64,000 nucleotides of DNA. Source: Natronobacterium haloterrestre (lineage in GTDB: Archaea; Halobacteriota; Halobacteria; Halobacteriales; Natrialbaceae). How positions within the stretch are numbered: the first letter of the stretch is position 1; each line of letters begins with the position of its first letter. Positions 16,634 through 24,032 of the stretch are shown here, one piece after another. Location of the stretch: NCBI RefSeq assembly GCF_900112205.1, contig NZ_FOKW01000014.1, positions 1-64,000 on the forward strand. The letters run 5' to 3'. The position numbers and the translations under genes were made by a program. The notes beneath the pieces are model-generated. The model was not told where the DNA came from, made no database searches, and saw nothing but the letters and a program-made list of their open reading frames with translations.

Positions 16634-16756
16634 TGGGACGGGCAGGATTCGAACCTGCGTGTTCTCGTTACAAGTGAGATGAAGGAACTCTCTCGCACCG
16701 GGTCTCCGGTGAAAACTCGGTGAGTGTGTGTGAATGCCAGGCTCTTCCACCGTCCC
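16634..16756 (-). tRNA. tRNA-Thr(TGT) with a ~51-nt insertion
   Basis: Acceptor GGGACGG/CCGTCCC and T-arm GCAGG-TTCGAAT-CCTGC are normal. The anticodon arm TCTCA-CTTGTAA-CGAGA gives TGT, with one A-C mismatch at the loop end. The gene is 123 nt, about 51 too long. The excess lies between the D-arm (GAA...TTC) and the anticodon stem, flanked by a TTCA direct repeat, and holds a CACCGG/CCGGTG hairpin. This is not the usual archaeal intron position after base 37. Confidence 0.7.
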
Positions 16757-16760
16757 GCAG

Positions 16761-16832
16761 TCTCCCCGGCACGACTCGAACGTGCGTCTCCTCCTCTACA
16801 GGGAGGTATCGTAGCCGCTAGACCACAGGGAG
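16761..16832 (-). tRNA. tRNA-Tyr(GTA)
   Basis: Acceptor CTCCCTG/CGGGGAG with one G-U pair, anticodon stem CCTCC/GGAGG with loop CTGTAGA, T-arm GCACG-TTCGAGT-CGTGC, discriminator A. Only 4 bases separate it from tRNA-Thr and from tRNA-Leu. Confidence 0.88.
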
Positions 16833-16836
16833 AAAA

Positions 16837-16919
16837 TGTCGCCGCGAGGATTCGAACCTCGGAAGGACCTACGCCAGCGGGTCTGAGCCGCTTCTCGTTG
16901 ACCACTTGAGTACGGCGAC
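16837..16919 (-). tRNA. tRNA-Leu(CAG)
   Basis: Type II tRNA with a long variable arm. Acceptor GTCGCCG/CGGCGAC, anticodon stem AGCGG/CCGCT with loop CTCAGAC, T-arm CGAGG-TTCGAAT-CCTCG, discriminator A. Confidence 0.92.
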
Positions 16920-16961
16920 GTAACGGTGAAGCGAGAATTGTCTCCCGGCACGATGGCCGGA

Positions 16962-17043
16962 TGCCGCCACCAGGATTCGAACCTGGGAAGGACTAACCAC
17001 ACGGGTCTCGACCGTGTCCGTTCGACCACTCTGGCATGGCGGC
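16962..17043 (-). tRNA. tRNA-Leu(GAG) lacking U33
   Basis: Acceptor GCCGCCA/TGGCGGC, anticodon stem CACGG/CCGTG, long variable arm, T-arm CCAGG-TTCGAAT-CCTGG. The anticodon loop reads TCGAGAC: position 33 is C, not the near-universal U, and 32-33 look swapped. It may decode poorly or have another use. Confidence 0.82.
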
Positions 17044-17168
17044 GCAATTCGAGAATCGCCGGCGACTCTGCGAATCACTTCGGCACGCAGCGGCGGGAGA
17101 GCGATGTCAACTGCCCCGCGCACGGTGGCGCGGGGCTTGTCAGTGAACTCGGCCTCTGCCGACCATAG

Positions 17169-18386
17169 TTAGTCGGACGAGACAAAGCCCCGGTTCGGCG
17201 TCACCGTTCCTGACTTCAGGGCGAGTTGACTGTCGCCCGTCCGCCGCGACGACTGTAGGCCGCGACGGACATACCGCCACCCAATATTCTTCGCTCCAAC
17301 ATAGTCCGCGTTCGCTGTCGTATCACACCTCTCGCACTCAAACTCTGCCTGTGTTACGCGGTTCCCTTTACTCGTGTGTCCACATTCGGGACACCGACGA
17401 CTCGTATTCTCCGGATCGACGTACTCTACGCAGATGCCTTCCGTCTCGGACTTGTACTCCACGAGATCAACGAGTTGCCGATGCGCCCACTGGTGGAACT
17501 CTTTGACCGGCGGCACACGGTCTCTGATGTGGGTCAGATTCTCGAATGCAATGTATTCACAGTCGTGATTCAACGCTTCTTCGATAATGTCGTTGGCCAC
17601 GCGATGCAGGACATCCCGAACGTAGCGGGACTCTCTGCCGCTCATCTGCTGGATGGTGCGGTGTGCGGACTGCGTACCGGTCTGTTGGAGACTGCTTCGA
17701 ATCCGCTCGAACTCCCGGTGTCGATGTCTGACTTCTCTGCCGGACGCGAAGTACGCCGTTGAGGTTGTGGCGATGTTGACGATGCCGAGGTCGACGCCGA
17801 GAACTGTCCTGTCCTCGTCGTCGCCCTGTTGTTCGACCTGTTTCTCGGGCTTCGGTTTGCGAAAGCCGAGATGCAGGTAGTAGTCGCCATCACGCCGAGA
17901 AAGCGTGGATTCGGTGAGCTCCCAGTCCTCATCGTTGAGGTACTGGTGTTGGTAGCCGTCTTCGTCGTCCGGCAACGCGAGATCGCACCGGATGCGGTCG
18001 TCAACCGTTGTAAGTGAGACTGTTTCGTCGTCGAACAGCGTCATCGTCCGGGTGTCGTATTTCACCGTGGTGGCGGTGAACTCCGGACACGAGGTTTTGT
18101 ATTTCTCGTCTAGTTCTTTGATTTCTTCGACGCCGGAGAGTGCGGCTGCGGCTTGGTGGGTGGCGAGGATTGCGTGTTGGCTCCCGAGACGCGTCTCCTC
18201 CAGCACCTCGTCGTAGGCGAGGTCTTGGAGGTATGTCTTCCGCGTTTCACCCGTTTGCCATCCGATCCGACTGCTGATGTTGCAGGCATCTTGCCACTCG
18301 TTGATGGTGGCGTCAAGCAGATCTTGTTGCTCGGTGGTGAGGATGGGGCGGGTGATTGCGGTGCGTCGCAGGTAGTCGTCCGCCAC
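17169..18386 (-). CDS. tnpB: TnpB RNA-guided nuclease, copy 1
   Basis: A 405-residue protein started at GTG 18386 (VADDYLRRTAITRP), by alignment to copy 2, which starts MADDYVRRTAITRL. The RuvC residues are present: Asp in LGVDLGIVNIATTS, Glu in EYIAFENLTHIRDR, and Asp in TANADYVGAKNIG. The zinc ribbon CPEC...CERC is intact. TnpB proteins cut DNA using a guide RNA that overlaps the 3' end of the gene and the right end of the element; that guide RNA would cover about 17110-17250 here. No transposase TnpA is near, so mobility would need one in trans. The protein looks active. Confidence 0.9.
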   Translation of the reverse strand: MADDYLRRTAITRPILTTEQQDLLDATINEWQDACNISSRIGWQTGETRKTYLQDLAYDEVLEETRLGSQHAILATHQAAAALSGVEEIKELDEKYKTSCPEFTATTVKYDTRTMTLFDDETVSLTTVDDRIRCDLALPDDEDGYQHQYLNDEDWELTESTLSRRDGDYYLHLGFRKPKPEKQVEQQGDDEDRTVLGVDLGIVNIATTSTAYFASGREVRHRHREFERIRSSLQQTGTQSAHRTIQQMSGRESRYVRDVLHRVANDIIEEALNHDCEYIAFENLTHIRDRVPPVKEFHQWAHRQLVDLVEYKSETEGICVEYVDPENTSRRCPECGHTSKGNRVTQAEFECERCDTTANADYVGAKNIGWRYVRRGLQSSRRTGDSQLALKSGTVTPNRGFVSSD

Positions 18387-18450
18387 GGTTTTCAATAGAT
18401 ATATGAGGTACTTAGTAATCGGTGGTTTGTGGCAGTGGGTGTTGGTTTCC

Positions 18451-18474
18451 TCCCCGCCCACCGGTGGGCGGGGA
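18451..18474. repeat. 24-bp perfect palindrome, IS left-end hairpin
   Basis: Two 12-base arms (TCCCCGCCCACC and its inverse) with no spacer. It lies 65 bases upstream of the tnpB start. Confidence 0.8.
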
Positions 18475-18566
18475 ACCCGCCTTGCTATCTAATTTGAACA
18501 CTCGTGTCCTTGCGGACGCTGCGGTTCCAACGCAATCCCTTGACCAAGCTAGGGAAACCCCGCCAA

Positions 18567-18648
18567 CGGTGAGATGGAGAGTCGAACTCCGAAGCCTCGC
18601 GGCTCTCGGTTTCACACCGAGCGCGGTCGCCTATCCGCATGTCTCACC
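18567..18648 (-). tRNA. tRNA-Ser(TGA)-like, degenerate
   Basis: Type II form with long variable arm. Acceptor GGTGAGA/TCTCACC, anticodon stem CTCGG/CCGAG, discriminator G as in Ser tRNAs. Odd points: anticodon loop TGTGAAA puts G at position 33, base 8 is C, and the T-stem has a C-A mismatch. It may be decaying or specialised. Confidence 0.75.
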
Positions 18649-18790
18649 ATCTCCGTCGGAACTTGCTCCGACAAGCCCGCCTCGCGTTTCTCACCGGGAC
18701 ACCGGAAGACGCGCATTACTCAGCTTCTGACCCTCACTACCGAGGCGAATGTGCTCATCAGCATCCAGTCACAGCAGGGATGGATGGTGG

Positions 18791-18931
18791 TCACCTCGTT
18801 CCGTGGAAGTATGCGCCGTCCTCGGTGACGCAGATTTCCACGCTTCCAATCGTGTCGATAGACGTTGTTTCACCGATCGGGACGTGACGGAACGCTTCCT
18901 CCTCGCAGGCAGGGCAGACATTCGTTGTCAT
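18791..18931 (-). CDS. Small CxxC protein between tRNA-Ser genes
   Basis: A 46-residue frame starting MTTNVCPACEEEAFRHVPIG. It has a single CPAC motif, so it might bind metal as a dimer. The start lies 3 bases before tRNA-Ser(GCT). A good-looking but short frame of unknown role. Confidence 0.45.
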   Translation of the reverse strand: MTTNVCPACEEEAFRHVPIGETTSIDTIGSVEICVTEDGAYFHGTR

Positions 18932-18933
18932 GA

Positions 18934-19020
18934 CGCCGCGACCCGGATTCGAACCGGGAGACCGATAGCAGACGGCCACGGCATAGCAGGCCGCTGGGTT
19001 CCCCAATACCCAGTCGCGGC
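18934..19020 (-). tRNA. tRNA-Ser(GCT)
   Basis: Type II tRNA. Acceptor GCCGCGA/TCGCGGC, anticodon loop CTGCTAT, long variable arm, T-arm CCCGG-TTCGAAT-CCGGG, discriminator G. Confidence 0.9.
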
Positions 19021-19023
19021 ACA

Positions 19024-19098
19024 GTGAGCCGACGCGGATTCGAACCTCGGTCCTGTGCGCCCAAGGCACAGATCGTCGTCCGCTGGACCATCGGCTCA
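19024..19098 (-). tRNA. tRNA-Pro(TGG)
   Basis: Acceptor TGAGCCG/CGGCTCA, anticodon stem TGTGC/GCACA with loop CTTGGGC. The T-arm CGAGG-TTCGAAT-CCGCG has one A-G mismatch. Confidence 0.85.
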
Positions 19099-19103
19099 CT
19101 GGA

Positions 19104-19121
19104 CTGCCGAGCGTTCGGCAG
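19104..19121. other. Hairpin next to tRNA-Pro
   Basis: CTGCCGA and TCGGCAG pair around GCGT. No U-run follows, so it may be a processing signal rather than a terminator. Confidence 0.4.
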
Positions 19122-19349
19122 CTGATTCGCTATCTGTACGACTGTTTCCAACTGTGCAACCGCGACCGAGTAGTCGTGGTTGCGCGTCTCATCGCGGGGG
19201 CGTACTTCGGGAGGTTCCCGGGAATACCACACCGGCTCATGTAGGTTGCAGACCCTGCTAGGCCCATCATCGTAGGAACGATCCAGCTGATCGCACCAAC
19301 GGGCTGCCTACCTCGATGGGTATCCCCACGTGGTTTATCCACGCGTCCA

Positions 19350-19423
19350 CGCCGACGCCGGGATTCGAACCCGGATCACGGCCGTGACAGGACCGTATGC
19401 TCGCCGGATTACACCACGTCGGC
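19350..19423 (-). tRNA. tRNA-Asp(GTC)
   Basis: Acceptor GCCGACG/CGTCGGC, anticodon loop CTGTCAC, T-arm CCGGG-TTCGAAT-CCCGG, discriminator G. Confidence 0.92.
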
Positions 19424-19430
19424 ATGCAGT

Positions 19431-19504
19431 CGCCCCGGCCGGAATCGAACCGGCGACCTCCGGATTCAAAGTCCGGCGTCCCTCGCCAGCGGAGACTCCG
19501 GGGC
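19431..19504 (-). tRNA. tRNA-Gln(TTG)
   Basis: Acceptor GCCCCGG/CCGGGGC, anticodon stem CCGGA/TCCGG with loop CTTTGAA, T-loop TTCGATT, discriminator G. First tRNA of the leftward array. Confidence 0.9.
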
Positions 19505-20217
19505 TAGGCGTAGCCGCAGCTATCGCTGCGGGGCTGTTGGCTAACGACTTCCGTGCGCTCAGCGCGGACGGAGCCCGTTCTCCCCTGTATCGGAACGAAC
19601 GGAAACCAATCAGCCGCGAGCCTGGCACCCCACACTCGCTTCACGCTGTGTACTGAGCGAGTACTGGGCAAAGGCAGGCGGCAATCCCGTGTTCCCCGAT
19701 CCCTGACGGGTAGTCCGTATGGGGGCCGAGTTATGCGGGTGAGAGTGTCCGGCCGTCGCCGGATTGCGTCGAACTCTCGTATTCGAAGCCGACGTGGATC
19801 CGGCGGTTTGCGCCCGGTCTCTTCGCACGCTGATCTTGTAGGCACTCGCCGAACACGGGCCCTGCGGCTAAGCGAGAACGAGCACGCCGCGGGGTGAGGC
19901 GAGTGGTGATCATCGTGTTGAACTCTCTCGGTTTGAGGGGTGTATCGGACGTCAACCTGGATTATCGTGGCAATTGTATTAAAATTAGTCAGGGTGTGGG
20001 TAACACACCCATAGTGGTGGACAGTCGAATGTCATACTCAGCTTTTTGAGCGCCGAACATACTCCCCACCTGCGTTGTCTCTCGGCTTAAGGGGTGATCC
20101 AATACGGAGTGTTTCCGGGAGGCCGCACAGAAACTATAGCCACCCTACCAGCAACGGCGCAAATTAGGTTCGGCGTCTACTGTAAACGGCGGGATTCTCT
20201 CCTCGCAGAAAGATAGT
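19505..20217. other. Gene-free leader region of the tRNA/Ro60 array
   Basis: About 710 bases with no convincing gene. For leftward transcription a TATA-like TTTTAATA lies at about 19976-19983 (minus strand). Next to it is a 7-bp hairpin, GGGTGTG/CACACCC, at 19992-20010 that could be an operator. No TTCGAA-type T-loop is seen, so no further tRNA. Confidence 0.45.
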
Positions 20218-21033
20218 TCACCGTTCTCCCCCCTCTTCCCACTCCGGACGTGGCGTCGGGGACGGGAGTTCGTCAACCACAGTTCGGAGTTCGTCCTCTG
20301 TCGTCCACGGGAAGCACCGATCGTGGAGTTCGAATTTGCGGAACTTGTTGAGATGGACCCAACTGTACGTTGCCGGCGCTTCGCCCTCCTCTGCCCGGTC
20401 GTCGATCACACCCCAAATCTCCTGTTCGTCGATGTCGAGACCCCTCTTTTGGGCGCGGTCAACGAGTGACTCGACTTTTGATTGGACTTCATCCGCCGAC
20501 AAATCGTCTGCGAACGCAATCTCGAGGGCGGCCTGAACGACGTGCTGTGTCGAGTCAAGGTTCTCGTCAGTCACCCACGCGTAATCACGCGGGAACACGT
20601 ACGACTTGTCGAAATACGGGCGGTCATCGATCTCACCCAACTCAGGCGCCTCCCCACCACTCTCCTTCTCGAAGACACCGACGATGTAGTCGCTGTACGT
20701 CGCGAGCAACGAAAACATGATATCGAACGTATTGAGCCGGTCAGTCGGGAGTTCGAGGAGATCACCCATGATGAACGGATAGGCACCGAGCTGCTTCGTG
20801 AGTTCGTTCTGGACGGCGCGAAGTCGGCGGATATAGGGGTCGCGATAGCTTCCCAGGATGAAATACGATGTCCGCTGACTCCAGAGATACGGCAATTCAC
20901 GCTGGGTGAACCGCCAGATCTCCCGTTTCTCTGCAGGCTCAAGTTCGATGCCCCCGACGGCCTCGTGAACAACGGTCATAATCTCCCCAGCGTCCGGCGG
21001 CGGGCTTGAGTCGGTCATTAGCTGCCGATTCAA
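20218..21033 (-). CDS. Hypothetical protein of the repeated divergent pair, copy 2
   Basis: A 271-residue homologue of the protein at 85-669. Shared features: FILGSY (58-63), VGVFEKESGGEAPELGEI (118-135) with a conserved Glu at 131, YFDKSYVF (140-147), and a YSWVHLNKF-start C-terminal segment. It carries two insertions relative to copy 1, one of about 60 residues between the YFDK and YSW blocks. The GG..PELG motif recalls the catalytic Glu loop of TIR-like or nucleoside deoxyribosyltransferase-like folds (inference). It is divergent to the winged-helix gene at 21134 with a 100-base gap. Confidence 0.75.
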   Translation of the reverse strand: MNRQLMTDSSPPPDAGEIMTVVHEAVGGIELEPAEKREIWRFTQRELPYLWSQRTSYFILGSYRDPYIRRLRAVQNELTKQLGAYPFIMGDLLELPTDRLNTFDIMFSLLATYSDYIVGVFEKESGGEAPELGEIDDRPYFDKSYVFPRDYAWVTDENLDSTQHVVQAALEIAFADDLSADEVQSKVESLVDRAQKRGLDIDEQEIWGVIDDRAEEGEAPATYSWVHLNKFRKFELHDRCFPWTTEDELRTVVDELPSPTPRPEWEEGGER

Positions 21034-21078
21034 ACTACACCACCTTATCCCTTCTGAATCACTTTGATTTTTTCTGAA

Positions 21079-21095
21079 TTAACCAACTTGGTCAA
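21079..21095. promoter_or_regulatory. Palindromic operator-like site
   Basis: TTAACCAA and TTGGTCAA face each other around one C, in the divergent promoter. The left half matches the arm of the 41-bp repeat family, but the arms here are adjacent. It lies 39 bases upstream of the winged-helix start. Confidence 0.5.
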
Positions 21096-21133
21096 CCCTA
21101 ACTGTTATAGCGCCCTCCCTCGTACCATCACGT

Positions 21134-21622
21134 ATGAGCGAAACCGACACTGGCGCGGCCGATGCAGGGCCGTTCGCGGAACAGCAGCGGCTGTTCAAGC
21201 TGCTGTCCCAGGATACGCGCCATCTCATCATCCAGGAACTGCTGGGCCACCCCGCCCATCTGATGTCGCTCGCCGAACTCGAGTATATGACTGGGAAGAG
21301 TCAGGCGGCCATCAAAGACCAGTTGGAGACGTTGATCGACGCCGGGCTCCTCGCACGCTACACGTACGACCCAAGTGAGGGGAAACGTGATCTCCCCTCC
21401 CAGTTCTACGGATTCACTGAGCGGGGCGTCGAGGTCCTCCACGACTACAAGTATCTCCGTGGCCTTCCGGTCGCTCGTGCCCTCTACGAAAACACGCGCA
21501 AGACCGAGAAAATCGAGCGCCACGAATCGGCCCCTCGCCCGGAGCTTCCGGATGCCGTCGCGGAAGCCCTCGAGTTCGACGAGCCCGATCTCGACGCCGT
21601 CGATGGTGGCACAAACCCATAG
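21134..21622 (+). CDS. Winged-helix regulator of the repeated divergent pair, copy 2
   Basis: A 162-residue protein. Residues about 15-105 form a winged helix (QDTRHLIIQELLGHPAHL, recognition helix KSQAAIKDQLETL, wing KRDLPSQFYGFT). The tail TEKIERHESAPRPELP parallels the tail of the first domain at 928-2040. Lacking the second domain, it is less than half the length of copy 1. Probable repressor or sensor for the divergent gene. Confidence 0.8.
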   Translation: MSETDTGAADAGPFAEQQRLFKLLSQDTRHLIIQELLGHPAHLMSLAELEYMTGKSQAAIKDQLETLIDAGLLARYTYDPSEGKRDLPSQFYGFTERGVEVLHDYKYLRGLPVARALYENTRKTEKIERHESAPRPELPDAVAEALEFDEPDLDAVDGGTNP

Positions 21623-23020
21623 TTCGTCGGTCAACTACCCCACCCTACTTCGCTCAGTCTGACGACTTTGCTCGTTGAGGGTGGGGCTTGTCCGTGTCCT
21701 CGACCTCGAACCCGTCCGGGTGGGCGGTAAATCCGCCACTTGGCGTCACCGTTCCAGACTTTAGGGCAAGCTGACTGTTGCCCGTCCGCCGGGACGACTG
21801 TTGGCCTCGGCGGACGTACCGCATACCGATGTTCTTCGCCGCGTTGTAGTCTGCGTTCGCTTCCGACTCGCACTTCTGACAGCAGAAATCGGTTCGATTC
21901 GGGCGATTCTCGTCGGCTGTGAAGCCACACTCGGCGCACCGTTTCGACGTGTACGCCGAACCCACCTGCTGCACCAAGATACCGTTCGCTTCGGCTTTGT
22001 ACTCTACTTGCTCGTAGAGCGTTTGGAACGCCCACTTGTGGCCCCACGACGCACCCGTGCGGTCGCGGATGTGGGTCAGGTCCTCGAACGCGATCACGTC
22101 GCACTCGTATCGGAGTGCTTCGTCTACGATAGCGTTCGACGCTCGGTGAAGTACGTCGCGGACGTAGCGAAGTTCCCGGCCACTCGACTGTTCAAGCGTC
22201 CGGTGGGCGCTTCGCGTTCCGGTCTGTTGGAGGCCGGCGCGTACCTTCTCGAACTCGCGGAGGTCATGGGTTAACTCTCGCCCGCTAAAGAAGCAGGCAG
22301 TGCTGGTGACGGCGAGATTTTTGATACCGAGGTCAACCCCGAGGACCGTTCCGTCCTCGGCGGTATTCCGTTCGGTGTCGGTCTTGTGTCGGCGGAAGCC
22401 GATGTGCAAGAAGTAATCGCCGTTGCGGGCGGTGAGCGTACTTTCTGTAACGCTCCATTCGTCAGAGTTGAGGTACTGCCGTTGGTAGCCATCGTCGGCA
22501 TCGGGAAGTGCGAGCGAACACCGGACGCGACTCTCTGTCGTGGAGAGAGAAACCGTGTCGTCATCGAACAGCGTCATCGTCCGGGTGTCGTACTTCACCG
22601 TGGGTGCGGTGAACGTCGGGTTGCTGACCTTCTTGCCGTTGGACCGGCGTTCGATACAGCCAGTGATGGCTTGTGCGGCTTGGTGGGTGGCGAGAATCGC
22701 ATGCTGACTCCCGAGGCCGGTTTGCTCACGCACGTCGTCGTAGGCGAGGGGCTGTACGTCGCTCTTGGCGTTGCACTTGCCCCACGCCATGTCGGTGGCG
22801 AGCTGGCAACCACGCTTCCACTCAGAGATGGTCTCCTCAAGCAACTCGCGTTGCCTACCATCTACCGAGAGTCGGGTGATTGCTGTCCGGCGCACGTAGT
22901 CGTCTGCCACAGATTCAATGTAGTCTCGTGGCTACTTATATATTAGTTTCTGTGGCCTATACGAACGCGCTCCTCCCCTCACTACTCACACCCTTCGGTC
23001 GCTCCTTGAGGAAGGGGACT
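21620..23020 (-). mobile_element. IS200/IS605-family (IS1341-type) element without tnpA, copy 2
   Basis: A second orphan tnpB element. A 9-bp stem (CCCCACCCT/AGGGTGGGG at 21638-21686) overlaps the 3' end of tnpB, and an imperfect hairpin lies at about 22972-23018 upstream. No tnpA is seen. Ends are approximate. It abuts the 3' end of the AbiEi-like gene. Confidence 0.65.
21654..22910 (-). CDS. tnpB: TnpB RNA-guided nuclease, copy 2
   Basis: A 418-residue protein. RuvC residues: Asp in LGVDLGIKNLAVTS, Glu in DVIAFEDLTHIRDR, and Asp in EANADYNAAKNIG. The zinc ribbon is CAEC...CQKC. It is a relative of copy 1 with a longer C-terminal tail (DGFEVEDTDKPHPQRAKSSD). The guide RNA should span the 3' end of the gene and the hairpin at 21638-21686. 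All catalytic residues are present. Confidence 0.9.
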   Translation of the reverse strand: MADDYVRRTAITRLSVDGRQRELLEETISEWKRGCQLATDMAWGKCNAKSDVQPLAYDDVREQTGLGSQHAILATHQAAQAITGCIERRSNGKKVSNPTFTAPTVKYDTRTMTLFDDDTVSLSTTESRVRCSLALPDADDGYQRQYLNSDEWSVTESTLTARNGDYFLHIGFRRHKTDTERNTAEDGTVLGVDLGIKNLAVTSTACFFSGRELTHDLREFEKVRAGLQQTGTRSAHRTLEQSSGRELRYVRDVLHRASNAIVDEALRYECDVIAFEDLTHIRDRTGASWGHKWAFQTLYEQVEYKAEANGILVQQVGSAYTSKRCAECGFTADENRPNRTDFCCQKCESEANADYNAAKNIGMRYVRRGQQSSRRTGNSQLALKSGTVTPSGGFTAHPDGFEVEDTDKPHPQRAKSSD

Positions 23021-23092
23021 CCGCGCTACCGCTTCAGTTGAACAGCACCGTTCTCGACGCTGCAGAGAAGGTACGCCGACTTCGTACCTTGG

Positions 23093-23920
23093 TCAGGACT
23101 CCGTGGGCTCCAGCATGGCTGGCTCGACGTTGATTCGGAGGCAATACGTACTGTCGGTCGATCCGGTGTCGGGCCGTGTCGGGTCCAGCAGCGAGTAGCC
23201 ACTTGTGAACGACGCAACGAGTTCCTCGCGGGCGGGGAGGTCGATGCCGAGCTGGTCGGCGAGGTAGACGATCCGCTTGGTCGCAGCGCCGTTGTCGAGG
23301 CGTTCGAGGTACTCGCCGACGGTGTCCCAGTCGCAGCCCCGGTCGTCGGCGGTGCGCATCGCGGTTGCGAGTTCTCGAAGGCCACCACAGAACTCGGGGT
23401 GGTCCGCACAGTCGACCAGCGTCTTCTCCAGGTCGCTGACCTGAACGGTCGTGCCCTCGACCGATGTCGGCTCAAAGCCGAAGAATTTCCGCTCGGTGAC
23501 TGTCGTGACGCGGTACGGGACGCCGTGGATCTCCCTGCTTTGCGCTCGGGTCGGCGTGACGATGTACACCGTCCGAGGTACTTGTTCGGTCAGCCCGTGG
23601 TGGCTGAGGGCGCTGTAGTAGCCGATGTACATCGGCTCGGCGACGTGGGCGGCGATGAGGTACTCGTGGGGTGTGTACAGGCCCTCTTCACCGGCTGCGA
23701 GTGGGATGATGAGGTATCGGCCGGGAAACAGTCGGTCGAGCCAGCCCTTCTCGGTGAGCCGGGAGGCAATCTCTCGGGCGGTGTTCGGGGGGACCTCCAG
23801 CGTCGTCTCGATGTCGTCGATGGAGATGATTTGGTGACCCGCGCCAGCGAGTCGTGCAAGGAGTCGACTTTCTCGAGTCGAGAGGCCCTGGCGTATATTT
23901 TGTGATTGTTCTATAGTACT
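23093..23920 (-). CDS. AbiEi-type antitoxin/regulator
   Basis: A 275-residue protein. The N-terminal winged helix (about 15-75: LSTRESRLLARLAGAG, TAREIASRLTEKGWLDRL) is followed by the AbiEi-type middle domain (PGRYLIIPL, EYLIAAHVAEPMYIGYYSAL, TVYIVTPTRA). AbiEi proteins repress and neutralise the nucleotidyltransferase toxin AbiEii encoded just downstream. Here the downstream space is occupied by tnpB element 2, so the partner is missing. Inverted-repeat copy 5 lies about 70 bases upstream. Confidence 0.75.
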   Translation of the reverse strand, partial: STIEQSQNIRQGLSTRESRLLARLAGAGHQIISIDDIETTLEVPPNTAREIASRLTEKGWLDRLFPGRYLIIPLAAGEEGLYTPHEYLIAAHVAEPMYIGYYSALSHHGLTEQVPRTVYIVTPTRAQSREIHGVPYRVTTVTERKFFGFEPTSVEGTTVQVSDLEKTLVDCADHPEFCGGLRELATAMRTADDRGCDWDTVGEYLERLDNGAATKRIVYLADQLGIDLPAREELVASFTSGYSLLDPTRPDTGSTDSTYCLRINVEPAMLEPTES

Positions 23921-23992
23921 CATACCTGCGTTTCTTACATAGAGTATGAATTTTGGGCCTGCTTTATCCTTGTCCCATCCCTCTTAGCCTCC

Positions 23993-24032
23993 TTAACCAA
24001 CACAAATCACCCGATAGATATGTGTTGGTTAA
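23993..24032. repeat. 41-bp inverted repeat family, copy 5
   Basis: TTAACCAACA at 23993-24002 and TGTTGGTTAA at 24023-24032. It lies upstream of the AbiEi-like gene. Confidence 0.85.

Larger units (their letters stand above)
17105..18485 (-). mobile_element. IS200/IS605-family (IS1341-type) element without tnpA, copy 1
   Basis: An orphan tnpB element inserted in the tRNA array between tRNA-Leu(GAG) and tRNA-Ser(TGA). A hairpin GCCCCGCG/CGCGGGGC lies at 17113-17136 beyond the tnpB stop, and a perfect 24-bp palindrome with arms TCCCCGCCCACC lies at 18451-18474 before its start. These are the expected left- and right-end hairpins. Exact ends are not determined. Confidence 0.7.

Noticed and set aside
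19505-19845. Leftward protein gene before the tRNA array
   Set aside because: The frame is very rich in Arg and Pro and lacks acidic bias, as expected for antisense of GC-rich non-coding DNA.
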